DNA of 64,000 nucleotides from Azovibrio restrictus DSM 23866 (GCF_000429665.1 NZ_AUCH01000017.1:1-64000); one strand, 5' to 3'. Positions 26,098 through 35,173 are shown, numbered from the stretch's first letter. Numbers and translations: made by a program. Notes: a model not told the origin generated them from the sequence alone.

Positions 26098-26487
26098 ATG
26101 AAACAAACCCTGTTGCAGGAAAAATATCCCATCTTCGTGGCCGAGATCGGCAAGATCGAGACCGACTACCAAAGCGTGGATGCCCTAGTGGAATACTACA
26201 AGGGCAAGATCGCCGAGAATCCCAAAGTGCATTTCATCGGCGTGTTCGACCACTACGCCCACACCAGCCGCATCGGCGGTGAAATGGTCCAGGGCCTTCA
26301 GGCCGCCGTGGACATCATCTTCTGCTTCGGTTTCGCCATCCCCAATCCCCAGATGCTGGCCGTGCGCCCCCGCTCCATCGGCATCGCCGACATGGGCGAC
26401 AAGTTCATCATCAGCTTCATGGAAGCCCCCATGCAGCCCGCCAACCAGGCCATGGAAGCCTGGACCAAGGCCTTGCGTCGCCAGTAA
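26098..26487 (+). CDS. small conserved protein, DUF6858-like
   Basis: A 129-residue soluble protein with no signal peptide. It resembles a small family of uncharacterised proteins found in several anaerobic and microaerobic proteobacteria (I associate it with DUF6858). Memorable blocks are MKQTLLQEKYPIF, HFIGVFDHYAHTSRIGGE, DIIFCFGFAIPNPQMLAVRPRSIGI and FIISFMEAPMQPANQAM. Function is unknown. AGAGGAAG precedes the ATG. It stands alone between gdhA and the RTX gene, with a ccggccgga/tccggccgg hairpin (26523-26545) as its probable terminator. The family name is from memory. Confidence 0.7.
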   Translation: MKQTLLQEKYPIFVAEIGKIETDYQSVDALVEYYKGKIAENPKVHFIGVFDHYAHTSRIGGEMVQGLQAAVDIIFCFGFAIPNPQMLAVRPRSIGIADMGDKFIISFMEAPMQPANQAMEAWTKALRRQ

Positions 26488-26522
26488 TTCCCATCTGCCC
26501 GATTTAGGGCGCTGCATCTGAT

Positions 26523-26545
26523 CCGGCCGGAAGTCCCTCCGGCCG
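26523..26545 (+). terminator. hairpin after the DUF6858-like gene
   Basis: A perfect 9-bp stem, ccggccgga/tccggccgg, follows the small gene by about 35 bp. It lacks a T-run, so terminator function is only likely by position. Confidence 0.4.
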
Positions 26546-26764
26546 GCCTCCTCCTGGGCTGCCTGCCCAGGCGCCGCCGCTTTCCCTCTTGGCAACTGCA
26601 ACTCACGCACCCGCACTTTTGTGGGGGCGCTGCCACCTCCTGTTCCCCTTGCTGCACCAGAAAGTGGGGAAGGGCAGAGTCTATGGCTTTATGGATATTG
26701 TGGCTGTCTTTGATGTCAATGTAGTATCCCGTGCGATTTTTCTACGATCCCAACTGGAGAACCC

Positions 26765-29700
26765 ATGGCAACTTACAACAGCAGTTTTTCCGACTCATCC
26801 GAGATGGTTGCGGGCGCCAAGCAATATGCTACCGGCTATATTGAAAAACTGGCGACCTGCGGGCTTCTGGATAGGGATGAGTATATGGGGAAAATCAAAG
26901 GGGTTTTTGACAAATGGGTCGATAACGCCAACTATTCGATCTCTTTTGATGATGGGATTCGCTATCTTCCTCCAGGAGCTGGAAGTGCAGATATAGAATG
27001 GCTTTACGGTCTTTTTGCGCCAGAATCAGAGGCGGGTGGCAGTAATGATGGATATATGTTAAGTGCAGATGAGTATGCGAGAAGACAAGATTTGATTGGT
27101 GATCTTAATCATATCAAAGATTTAATAAGAATAACGGAATCTATTAATCGTTACCAGTTTGTCGATTATGATCATCGTGAGGGGGCAATTAAAGGATTAT
27201 GGGCTAACCAAGCTTTCTTTTATGGTTCTGAATTTAATCCTGATGTGTATTGCTCCGTCAGCAATTATCAAGTGGGTTTGCTGGAGGCCAGTTACAACGA
27301 ATTGGTAGATGCCTTGTACTACGGTCTGGCTCTGGAAACTCGGCTGAAACCCTATATGGACACCATCGTCATGACTCCCGGGGGGGCGGACCTGAGTGGG
27401 CTGAAACAGATGCTGGCTGACCGCTGGGCCGAAGACCGCCTGGCGGCCTATGGGGACCTGGCGGATCTGGTGCATTCAGGTGGCAATGTCCTGCGCGATC
27501 TGGGCTGGGAGCCCCTGGATCTGTTACGGGAATGGTCTGCCTACGCCAAAAACGACCCCGAGCTTTCCGCCTTGATGGCAACCCTGCATGTGGTCGAAGG
27601 TGCCATAGGTTCAAGTTCTCGGGATATCGTGCTGGGCAACGATGCTGGCGAGTCGATGAGAGGACATGAGGGGCATGATGTCATCGATGGTGGAAAAGGC
27701 AACGACAACATTTCCGGCGATCTGGGGGACGATACCCTGTTGGGTGGGGAAGGGAACGATATTCTCTATGCTGGTGGAGGGAGCGACGTTCTCGTTGGTG
27801 GCGTGGGTAATGACTACTTATATGGCGAGGCCGGAAACGATATTTACCGTTTCAGCCGCGGCGATGGCCAGGATAACGTGGGTGATTACGACACCACGGC
27901 GGGAAACAAGGATGTCATCGGGTTAGGAGCGGGAATCAGCGCTAGCGATGTACGGATTACCCGTTCGGGGGACTACATGATCCTGAATATCGTGGGCAGT
28001 ACGGACAAGGTGACAGTATTCAATTACTTCTATAACGATGGAGATGGTGGCTACTTGATCGAAGAAATCCGTTTTGCTGACGGCACGGTATGGGATTTGA
28101 ACAAGGTTAAAGAACTGGCCATCCAGAGTACCGATGGAAATGACACCCTCTATGGCTACGCTACAGCCGATACGATTTGTGGTGGGGCGGGTAATGACTC
28201 CATTTATGGAAAAGCCGGCGATGACCTGCTGCGGGGGGATGGAGGCAGAGATTACCTCTATGGAGAAGCGGGTAGCGATACCCTGGAGGGCGGGGCCGAT
28301 GATGATATTCTCTATGGAGGAGACGGTAGCGACGTACTGAGGGGGGACGGCGGTAACGATACGCTATATGGTGGGGAAGGGAGCGATATTATTATCGGTG
28401 GTTATGGGGATGATAATTTGCAAGGTCAAGGGGGTAATGATATTTACCGTTTTGGCCGTGGTGATGGTCAGGATGTCATATATGGTTACGACACCACTGC
28501 GGGAAAAAAGGATGTGATTGAGCTGGGTGCAGGAATTTCCACGAGCGATATCCGGGTAACCCGCTCAGGCGATTCCATGACTCTGAATATAGTTGGCAGC
28601 ACGGATAAGATAACAGCGTCCAATTACTTCAATGGTGATGGGGAAGGTGGCTATCTGATTGAGGAAATCCGTTTTGCTGACGGTACGGTATGGGATTTGA
28701 ACAAGGTTAAAGAACTGGCCATCCAGAGTGCCGATGGAAATGACACCCTCTATGGCTACGCCACGGCCGATACGATTTCCGGTGGGGCGGGTAATGACAC
28801 CATTTATGGGAAAGCCGGGGATGACCTGCTGCGCGGGGATGGAGGTAGGGATTACCTCTATGGAGAAGCAGGTAACGATACCCTGGAGGGAGGGGGGGAT
28901 GATGACAGTCTATACGGAGGTGAAGGCAGCGACGTGCTGATGGGAAAAGAGGGGAATGACTACCTATATGGCGGTGGAGGTAGCGAAGTTCTCACTGGTG
29001 GCGTGGGTAATGACTACTTGTATGGCGAGGCCGGAAATGACGTTTACCGTTTTGGCCGCGGCGATGGTCAGGATATTGTAGGTGAAAACGATACTGCTGC
29101 AGGAAACAAAGATGTCATCGAGTTAGGAGCGGGAATCAGCACTAGCGATGTACGGATTACCCGTTCTGGGGACTACATGATCCTGAACATCGTCGGTAGT
29201 ACAGACAAGGTGACGGTATCCAATTACTTCTATAACGATGGGGATAGTGGCTACTTGATCGAAGAAATCCGTTTTGCCGACGGCACGGTATGGGATTTGA
29301 ACAAGGTTAAAGAACTGGCCATCCAGAGTACCGATGGAAATGACACCCTCTATGGCTACGCTACTGTAGATACGATTTCTGGTGGGGCGGGTAACGACTA
29401 TATCTATGGGAAAGCTGGGGATGACCTGCTGCGTGGGGAAGGAGGCAGGGATTACCTGTACGGTGATGTCGGCAACGATACTCTGGAGGGAGGGGGGGAT
29501 GATGACAATCTATATGGAGGTGAGGGCAGCGACGTGCTGATGGGAGAAGAGGGTAATGACTACCTATATGGCGGTGGAGGTAGCGAAGTTCTCACTGGTG
29601 GCGTGGGTAATGACTACTTGTATGGCGAGGCCGGAAACGACATTTACCGTTTCAGCCGTGGTGATGGTCAGGATATCGTAGGTGACTATGACACCATTGC

Positions 29701-30565
29701 AGGAAACAAGGATGTCATCGAATTAGGAGCGGGGATCAGTACCAGCGATGTACGGATCACCCGTTCGGGGGACTACATGATCCTGAATATCGTGGGCAGT
29801 ACGGACAAGGTGACAGTATCCAATTACTTCTATAACGATGGAGATAGTGCCTACTTGATCGAAGAAATCCGCTTTGCCGATGGTTCCGTCTGGGATCTTA
29901 ATACCATCAAATCCATGGCCATTAAATCCACCTCCGGTAACGACAGCCTTTATGGCTATGCCACGGCCGATACGATTTCCGGTGGGGCGGGGAATGACTA
30001 CATCTATGGAAAAGCCGGGGATGACCTCCTCATGGGGAATGATGGCCAAGATTACCTGTACGGTGAAGCCGGCAACGATACCCTGATGGGGGGGGCTGGT
30101 AACGACTACCTGTATGGTGGGGACGGCAACGACCTGCTGATTGGCGGTTTGGGGAATGATTCCTTGCAGGGTAATGCTGGCAATGACACCTACCGGCTCG
30201 ATCGTGGCGATGGGCAGGACAGCGTGTATGACTATGACACGACTGCAGCTAATGTCGATACGCTGGTGTTTGGTGCCGGTATTTCCACCGAGCAGCTGTG
30301 GTTCCGCAAGGTGGGTTCCAACCTGGAAGTCAGCATCATCGGTACCGAGGACAAGATGACCGTGAGCAACTGGTATTCCAACAACGCTTACCGGGTCGAG
30401 CAGTTCAAGACCCATGATGGCGATGTGCTGACTGATGGGGATGTCCAGACCCTGGTGGACGCCATGGCTGCCTTCACTGTGCCTGTCACGGGTCAAACGG
30501 TCCTGCCTGATGCCTACCAGCAGGCGCTGGCCCCCGTCATTGCCGGGTGCTGGGATCTGGCCTGA
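26765..30565 (+). CDS. large RTX (haemolysin-type) calcium-binding protein
   Basis: A 1266-residue protein with no N-terminal signal peptide, as expected for type I secretion. Residues 1-280 are a unique region with a helical ETRLKPYMD...AEDRLAAYGDL segment like other RTX proteins. From about 280 on come blocks of GGxGxDxLx calcium-binding nonapeptides. These alternate with five copies of a 'haemolysin-type calcium-binding related' domain (YRFSRGDGQD...GAGISxSDVRITRSGD...IEEIRFADGTVWDLN). The last about 90 residues should carry the secretion signal. GGAG precedes the ATG. GC is well below the neighbours. No type I exporter genes are nearby, so secretion needs a remote system. Role (adhesin, S-layer or enzyme scaffold) is unknown. 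Confidence 0.9.
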   Translation: MATYNSSFSDSSEMVAGAKQYATGYIEKLATCGLLDRDEYMGKIKGVFDKWVDNANYSISFDDGIRYLPPGAGSADIEWLYGLFAPESEAGGSNDGYMLSADEYARRQDLIGDLNHIKDLIRITESINRYQFVDYDHREGAIKGLWANQAFFYGSEFNPDVYCSVSNYQVGLLEASYNELVDALYYGLALETRLKPYMDTIVMTPGGADLSGLKQMLADRWAEDRLAAYGDLADLVHSGGNVLRDLGWEPLDLLREWSAYAKNDPELSALMATLHVVEGAIGSSSRDIVLGNDAGESMRGHEGHDVIDGGKGNDNISGDLGDDTLLGGEGNDILYAGGGSDVLVGGVGNDYLYGEAGNDIYRFSRGDGQDNVGDYDTTAGNKDVIGLGAGISASDVRITRSGDYMILNIVGSTDKVTVFNYFYNDGDGGYLIEEIRFADGTVWDLNKVKELAIQSTDGNDTLYGYATADTICGGAGNDSIYGKAGDDLLRGDGGRDYLYGEAGSDTLEGGADDDILYGGDGSDVLRGDGGNDTLYGGEGSDIIIGGYGDDNLQGQGGNDIYRFGRGDGQDVIYGYDTTAGKKDVIELGAGISTSDIRVTRSGDSMTLNIVGSTDKITASNYFNGDGEGGYLIEEIRFADGTVWDLNKVKELAIQSADGNDTLYGYATADTISGGAGNDTIYGKAGDDLLRGDGGRDYLYGEAGNDTLEGGGDDDSLYGGEGSDVLMGKEGNDYLYGGGGSEVLTGGVGNDYLYGEAGNDVYRFGRGDGQDIVGENDTAAGNKDVIELGAGISTSDVRITRSGDYMILNIVGSTDKVTVSNYFYNDGDSGYLIEEIRFADGTVWDLNKVKELAIQSTDGNDTLYGYATVDTISGGAGNDYIYGKAGDDLLRGEGGRDYLYGDVGNDTLEGGGDDDNLYGGEGSDVLMGEEGNDYLYGGGGSEVLTGGVGNDYLYGEAGNDIYRFSRGDGQDIVGDYDTIAGNKDVIELGAGISTSDVRITRSGDYMILNIVGSTDKVTVSNYFYNDGDSAYLIEEIRFADGSVWDLNTIKSMAIKSTSGNDSLYGYATADTISGGAGNDYIYGKAGDDLLMGNDGQDYLYGEAGNDTLMGGAGNDYLYGGDGNDLLIGGLGNDSLQGNAGNDTYRLDRGDGQDSVYDYDTTAANVDTLVFGAGISTEQLWFRKVGSNLEVSIIGTEDKMTVSNWYSNNAYRVEQFKTHDGDVLTDGDVQTLVDAMAAFTVPVTGQTVLPDAYQQALAPVIAGCWDLA
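27845..30190 (+). repeat. tandem 600-bp coding repeat inside the RTX gene
   Basis: The anchor taccg- (Tyr-Arg-Phe/Leu) recurs at 27845, 28445, 29045, 29645 and 30191. The first three intervals are exactly 600 bp (200 residues) and the last is 546 bp. The difference, 54 bp, is exactly two 9-residue RTX repeats. Long stretches (for example around 28081-28160, 28681-28760 and 29281-29360) are nearly identical at the DNA level, pointing to recent duplication or gene conversion. Confidence 0.9.
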
Positions 30566-30592
30566 TCAATTACCCCTACGCTGATTGCGACG

Positions 30593-30618
30593 ACGCCTTC
30601 CTCCGGGAAGGCGTTTTT
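30593..30618 (+). terminator. terminator of the RTX gene
   Basis: The stem acgccttcc/ggaaggcgt (30593-30601 with 30606-30614) runs into TTTTT on the plus strand, 28 bp after the RTX stop. Confidence 0.85.
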
Positions 30619-30698
30619 CATGGCGGCGCAGGAGATGGAAAAAAACCGCCTGAAACGGTGGTATTGCCGGGCTTTACCGCGCTACCCGGTCGGGCCAC

Positions 30699-31220
30699 TT
30701 AACCGGGGAAAACAAAAATCCTCAGGTCCAGGGGGCCGATGCGCTGGCAGCTCTGCAGGGTCGCGCCGCTGCATTCCTCTCCCAGCCGTGCTTTGGCACC
30801 CTCGATTTCCCAGCGGGCGCCGGAGACGTCCAGGCGTCTGATGGGCTGGCAGTTGCGGGTGTCGTAGGCGACGAGATCGGTGGAGGAGCCGCTGTATTCG
30901 CTCAGCAGCAGATAGCGTTCGCTGCGGTCCAGATAGACCTGGCTGCGCACCCAGATGCCGCCCTGGCTGATGTCGCAGATGGAATTCCCCTGCCTGTCCC
31001 GCAGCCGCACCGGAGGCTCCGGAAAGGCGTCCACTGCGGGGTCGGCCGGCTCAGCGAAACTCTGGAACAGGATTTCCACCCGCTTCCCCCGGGCGGAGAA
31101 GTGCTGGGCTGTTCCCGCCACGGCCTGGACGGGGAGGTGGGTGAAGGCCAGCTCTTCCCCGGCGCTGGCATGGCCCCAGCAGGTGAGCAGGACAGGGAAC
31201 AGCAGGATGGCGTACTTCAT
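30699..31220 (-). CDS. hypothetical secreted protein
   Basis: A 173-residue protein with a clear signal peptide (YAILLFPVLLTCWGHASA, cleavage near residue 20). The mature part is mostly beta-like with four cysteines (SICDIS, RNCQPIRR, EECSGATLQSC), probably disulfide-bonded in the periplasm. I do not recognise the family. Its only upstream neighbour on this strand is the BASS-type transporter 115 bp away, and no functional link is apparent. Codon style is that of the host. The plus-strand frame over the same DNA is not coding. Confidence 0.65.
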   Translation of the reverse strand: MKYAILLFPVLLTCWGHASAGEELAFTHLPVQAVAGTAQHFSARGKRVEILFQSFAEPADPAVDAFPEPPVRLRDRQGNSICDISQGGIWVRSQVYLDRSERYLLLSEYSGSSTDLVAYDTRNCQPIRRLDVSGARWEIEGAKARLGEECSGATLQSCQRIGPLDLRIFVFPG

Positions 31221-31335
31221 GGCGGCAACCGGGAGGGAAAAGGGGCGCCATTATGCCATTGGCAGCTCCTGGAACGGCGGAGGCGCATTCCTGCGCCCCC
31301 CGTTTCTTCCGTCTAGTTGTCCGCTTATTGGTCAC

Positions 31336-32307
31336 TTACTGGGCGGGTTTGGCTCCGAACAGCTTGTCCGTCAGCTTCACGTACCAGGCCGCCGACTGCA
31401 CCTGGATGATGTAGGCCAGGGTGATCACCAGGGCCGCATCGGAGCCGGCGGGGCCGAAGGCGTTCATGGCCAGGGCCAGGGCGATGGAGAGGTTACGCAT
31501 CACCGTGCCATACACCAGGGCGATGGCGTCGCCCCGGGGCAGCAGCAGCTTGGCCACCAGGGTACTGAGCAGGTAGTTGATACCGTACAGGGAGAGCAGG
31601 GGCAGCAGCAGTACCAGCAGTTCCCCAGGCCGGGCCACCAGTTGTCCGGCCTTCAGGGCCATGGCGACAAAGACGATGCCCAGCACCCCGAGGGTGGAAA
31701 AGGGCGGGAAGCGGGGCGCCCATTCCTTCTGGAACAGCTGCTGCCCGTGTTTCTTCAGCAGCTGGCTGCGGGTCAGGTGGCCCGCCACCATGGGCAGGAA
31801 GACGATGAACAGGATCTGGCTGAACACGGCCCAGAGATCCACCGGCACTGTGGCGCCCATCAGCCACTGGACATAGAAGGGCGTGGCCAGGGAACCCAGG
31901 ATCAGGCCCAGCACCGTCATCTTCACCGCGGCGCCCAGGTTGCCCCCGGCAAAACCGGTCCAGGAAATGGTCATGCCGCTGGTGGGCAGCAGGGCCGCCA
32001 GCAGCAGACCCATGGCGTAGTAGGGCTGCTCGGGAAAGAAGTAGCGGCCCAGGCCGAAGGCTACGAAGGGGATGATGCCGAAGTTGATCACCTGGGCCAT
32101 GAGCTGGGCCTTGGCGTCGCCGCCTTCCAGCACCTTGTCCAGCTTCAGGGTGACCATCATGGGATAAACCATGAGGAAGGTCAGGGGAATGATCAGGGCC
32201 TTGAGCCAGGTACCGGGAAAGGCAAGCCCGAACCCGAAACCCAGCACCATGACCACGGGAATGGCCAGGATCAGGTTCTTGTTCAGGAGGGTCAGCAATC
32301 TCAACAT
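31336..32307 (-). CDS. bile acid:sodium symporter (BASS) superfamily transporter, arsenic-resistance-like
   Basis: A 323-residue inner-membrane protein with about ten hydrophobic segments. It resembles proteins annotated as arsenic resistance protein/ACR3-like within the BASS superfamily (LTFLMVYPMMVTLKLDKVLE, GLLLAALLPTSGMTISWTGFAGGNLGAAVK, GTVMRNLSIALALAM). In true ACR3 arsenite exporters a conserved Pro-Cys lies in the fourth-helix region. Here the equivalent reads LPTSGM with no cysteine, so arsenite export is doubtful and an organic anion or other metalloid substrate is possible. No arsR, arsC or arsH is adjacent. GGAG precedes the ATG. Confidence 0.75.
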   Translation of the reverse strand: MLRLLTLLNKNLILAIPVVMVLGFGFGLAFPGTWLKALIIPLTFLMVYPMMVTLKLDKVLEGGDAKAQLMAQVINFGIIPFVAFGLGRYFFPEQPYYAMGLLLAALLPTSGMTISWTGFAGGNLGAAVKMTVLGLILGSLATPFYVQWLMGATVPVDLWAVFSQILFIVFLPMVAGHLTRSQLLKKHGQQLFQKEWAPRFPPFSTLGVLGIVFVAMALKAGQLVARPGELLVLLLPLLSLYGINYLLSTLVAKLLLPRGDAIALVYGTVMRNLSIALALAMNAFGPAGSDAALVITLAYIIQVQSAAWYVKLTDKLFGAKPAQ

Positions 32308-32511
32308 GGGACAGTTCTCCAGGAGGCGGCCGGGGCCGCTGATTTTTATAAGCGAATGATTATATACCGGGTAGCAGGGGCGGCATCGGGGAAAAACCGG
32401 AACCGGCAGGGCGGGGCCAGGTTGGGCTGGGGGCTACAGGGCCGGCAAGGAAGTCTGGCCGGCGGTTAAACTACCGGGCAGCTGGTCCCCAGCATTTTCC
32501 GGAGTCCAAGC

Positions 32512-33588
32512 ATGGAATGGCAGCAAATCCTCGATACCTTCTCGCGCCTGCCCTCCGGGCAACGGCAGCTCTGGTGGCTGACGGCGGCCGGCCTGCTGCT
32601 TCTGATGCTTGGCCTGCTCTGGCTCGAAAGCCGCTGGTTCAAGCGGTCCGGGCGCCTCGCTGGCTGGCTCTTCGTGCGCCTGGTGTCGGCGCTGGCGGCC
32701 CCGCTGCTGCTTGCCGTGCTGATCGTCCCGGCGCGCAGCGTCGGCGGCCCGGAGGCCCTGGCGGTGTTCTACGGAGTTCTGCTCTTCATCGCCCCGCCGC
32801 TCTGGTTCGGCAGCCACCTGCTGGCCGGCCGCTGGGCGAGGCCGCTGCTGACGCCGGGCGAGAGTCTGGCCCTGGCGGTCAGCGGACTGGCTATCCTGGC
32901 CATTCCCGGTACCGCCTTCTTCGCCGCCGAAGCGCCGCTTCGCGCCGCTGCCCGGGAGATCGGCAGCCAGCGTACGCTGCCGGCCGACAACATCCAGCTG
33001 CGCCACGCCGTGCAGCCAGTGCAGCGCTACCAGCTACCCGGCGTCGGGCTGATCTACACCCAGTCCCTGCTGGCGCCGCCGGATACCCGGCTGCTTGCCG
33101 TCGAACAGCGCCAGGGCGGGTTGTGGCCGGTCTACCAGGGCATCGCCCATCCGATGTACTGCACCGACGGCAATGACCTGCATCTCATGTGGTCGTCCCG
33201 GGAGCCGCCGCCCTACCTGCGCCTGCACTGGGAACAAGGCTTCGGCCCCCGGCAGCGCTCGGAATTCACGCCAGTGCTGGATTTCACCAATGCGCCGCCG
33301 CCTGCCGAGTTCACCGTCACCCTCCGTCCCGACGGCGTGGACCCGGTGGCGCCTATCCCCCGCGAGCGCGCCTACCTGATCCTCGAACAGCCGGGGCTGG
33401 CCCCCTATACCCAGATGCTCGGCGCCCCGCCCGAAGCCGGCGAAAAGCGCGGCACCGACTGCGTGCTGAAAGGCTTCCAGCGCTGGACTCCCGGCGGCGA
33501 CTGGCAGGTGCGGGCGCTCGGGCTCGGCTTTCAACTGCCCGGAGGAGAGAATCTGCGCAGCCTGATCGAAAGGACTGGGGCGGGGTGA
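32512..33588 (+). CDS. hypothetical membrane protein
   Basis: A 358-residue protein. The N-terminal 145 residues hold three or four hydrophobic helices (WWLTAAGLLLLMLGLLWL, LVSALAAPLLLAVLIV, LAVFYGVLLFIAPPLWF, LALAVSGLAILAIPG). The remaining 210 residues form a soluble, probably periplasmic domain with two cysteines and many Pro/Gly. The family is not recognised. Codon usage (CGCC/GGCG-rich) differs from the arsenic-like transporter just to the left and matches the 35-43 kb genes. It therefore probably marks the left edge of an acquired segment. No operon partner follows: the next 340 bp are empty and AT-rich. Confidence 0.6.
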   Translation: MEWQQILDTFSRLPSGQRQLWWLTAAGLLLLMLGLLWLESRWFKRSGRLAGWLFVRLVSALAAPLLLAVLIVPARSVGGPEALAVFYGVLLFIAPPLWFGSHLLAGRWARPLLTPGESLALAVSGLAILAIPGTAFFAAEAPLRAAAREIGSQRTLPADNIQLRHAVQPVQRYQLPGVGLIYTQSLLAPPDTRLLAVEQRQGGLWPVYQGIAHPMYCTDGNDLHLMWSSREPPPYLRLHWEQGFGPRQRSEFTPVLDFTNAPPPAEFTVTLRPDGVDPVAPIPRERAYLILEQPGLAPYTQMLGAPPEAGEKRGTDCVLKGFQRWTPGGDWQVRALGLGFQLPGGENLRSLIERTGAG

Positions 33589-33927
33589 GGAGACTGTGCA
33601 GCCCGCAGGTCGGGCTGGAGCGGGCGGAAGGACACGTCTACACGGCTCCGCGTTTAGCAGCAGGGCACTACAGCATCTGTGCGCACCTTAGTAAGCTCCG
33701 GCCAATCCATAAACTGTGATGAAGATATTGAGGTAGCCGATTAGAATCGTGCTTCTGGTTAGGAAATACTGCGAAGGGGCTGCTGCTTTTCATGACTGAT
33801 TTGGAATTGTGTAAAAATACGGATCATTCTTTTAGAATCTTATGGCAAGCTAGTTTCCGGTAGGTTCATTCTGTGGTTTTGTACCGCAGATTTGCTGTTC
33901 ATGCTCAATTTATAGGTTAGGTGTTAC
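33589..33927. other. AT-rich gene-free stretch
   Basis: The first 60 bp are GC-rich with a small cagcccgcag/cgggctg hairpin. The rest is AT-rich with many stops in all frames. No RNA gene or repeat recognised. It separates two hypothetical genes of very different composition. Confidence 0.4.
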
Positions 33928-34518
33928 GTGTATTACTTGCAGCCAGCAGTTCTTGCGCCGCCCCCGGCCCTTCGAATAACGAAGAAGGAATTTGATGCAC
34001 TTTCTGATGCGAGGCGGAAGCTCGTTGCTGGGTTTCCGATTGAGGAGAATTTTGATCTGCTTATAGGTAATTATCTCGAACTCGAGCAAACCGCTCTTTC
34101 CTTGGCGGCGCTTGACATGGTTCGATGTCGAACGAGCTACCAAGATTTCTTTGAGGTGAGAGCTGATTTGAATCGACGCGCCGTTGACTTTCTACATGCC
34201 TCACGGGTCTACGTTGAGCTACATGCCTCACGGGTCTACGTTGAGTCATTAGGAGTCGTCCAGAAACTCGTTCGGCAAACAGTCGCACCTACGCTGCAGG
34301 CAGCGCGCGCATCGGTCGAGACAGCGATTCGTAGGTACAAAAAATATACAAATTCTCAAAGCATTGGTCTCACTGCCTACTTCTCTATAAAAGGCAAAGT
34401 CGAAAAACAAGTTCCTGTTTTTATCGAATGGGAAAATGTTCGAGCAAAGCTTGAGATGAGGAATGGAATCCTGATAAATCTGCGTAAAAGGTTTGTCAGT
34501 AGTATCGCCACTCGCTGA
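33928..34518 (+). CDS. hypothetical protein with an in-frame 9-residue tandem duplication
   Basis: A 196-residue soluble, largely helical protein with a GTG start (33928) and weak ribosome-binding site. GC is low compared with everything around it, suggesting transfer. The pattern IEENFDLLIGNYLELEQTALSLA followed by a basic helical region recalls small HEPN-like or phage-related unknowns, but I cannot name a family. Residues about 89-106 contain LHASRVYVE twice, from a perfect 27-bp duplication (34192-34245). No neighbour gives a functional clue. Confidence 0.5.
   Translation: MYYLQPAVLAPPPALRITKKEFDALSDARRKLVAGFPIEENFDLLIGNYLELEQTALSLAALDMVRCRTSYQDFFEVRADLNRRAVDFLHASRVYVELHASRVYVESLGVVQKLVRQTVAPTLQAARASVETAIRRYKKYTNSQSIGLTAYFSIKGKVEKQVPVFIEWENVRAKLEMRNGILINLRKRFVSSIATR
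34192..34245 (+). repeat. perfect 27-bp tandem duplication
   Basis: Two identical 27-bp units (34192-34218 and 34219-34245, beginning ctacatgcctcacggg) lie head to tail in frame inside the hypothetical gene. Their identity indicates a very recent event. Confidence 0.9.
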
Positions 34519-34864
34519 TCGCTCAATTCTGAGCATTGGTCAGAAGTGGCGTTGCAAAAAATCTGGTTTTTCTTACCTTTAACCCAAAATATTCAGCCTT
34601 TATGGTAAGGATTATATTCATGGAACTGCTGAATGCGTGAGATCTTTGTCCGATAATGCGGGAGAGAGACCGCGAGGCTTATTTCTACCCCGATTTTTTA
34701 TTTTCCCACCTCCTGATCGATTCCCGCTGCCAATGATGCTGCTCATACCGACGCCTGGCTGGGCCACTCCGCTCGAGATGAACATTGATTTGGCATTTCC
34801 CGCTGGCTAGTATTCGCGCCTTCTGGCACAGCGGGAAGATATCCTGGCCATTGTTTTCGAGGCA
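34519..34864. other. AT-rich gene-free stretch
   Basis: AT-rich with short poly-T and poly-A runs (for example about 34556-34575 and 34693-34705). Frames are broken by many stops. The last 50 bp are in frame with the following hypothetical gene after a TAG at 34808, so part of it may be decayed coding sequence. Confidence 0.35.
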
Positions 34865-35173
34865 GTGCAGGCTTACGTTGATCGGCTGTCGGTCCCGGCC
34901 GACAGGGAGCCTCGATCCTTCCCGGTACCCAGTCGCTTGTCTGGTCGTTACTACCTGGCCGCTGAGTCCTATTGGGTCAATGATGAACCATGGTTCCAGC
35001 GCGTTGGCCGCAGCCGGGAGTACCGATTCAGTTTCCTCGTTCATTGCCTTGAGCTCCCCTCCCAGTCCGGCCAGCCCGAACAGGACTACCTGGGCCTCGA
35101 AGTTCATTTCACCTGGGAGCCAGCTACGGGGCAGTTCATCCATCACGGTGATGTGGATTCAAGCTGCATCTAA
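34865..35173 (+). CDS. hypothetical protein, probably 5'-truncated
   Basis: The frame encodes 102 residues from a GTG. The composition and the ending (LGLEVHFTWEPATGQFIHHGDVDSSCI) look like a real folded domain. The frame extends upstream without an ATG (LLAQREDILAIVFEAVQAYV) to a stop at 34808. The first helix is therefore probably cut, and the true start may be lost. No family recognised. The opposite strand has an equally long frame, which I consider a shadow because its residue composition is less protein-like. Confidence 0.4.
   Translation: MQAYVDRLSVPADREPRSFPVPSRLSGRYYLAAESYWVNDEPWFQRVGRSREYRFSFLVHCLELPSQSGQPEQDYLGLEVHFTWEPATGQFIHHGDVDSSCI

Noticed and set aside
27845..30190. CRISPR-like regular repeats
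   Set aside because: The repeats are in-frame RTX coding modules without unique spacers, and the 600-bp period is far too long.
34685..35146. Minus-strand frame of 153 codons
   Set aside because: The overlapping plus frame ends in a more protein-like domain. The minus frame lacks recognisable motifs and a clear ribosome-binding site.
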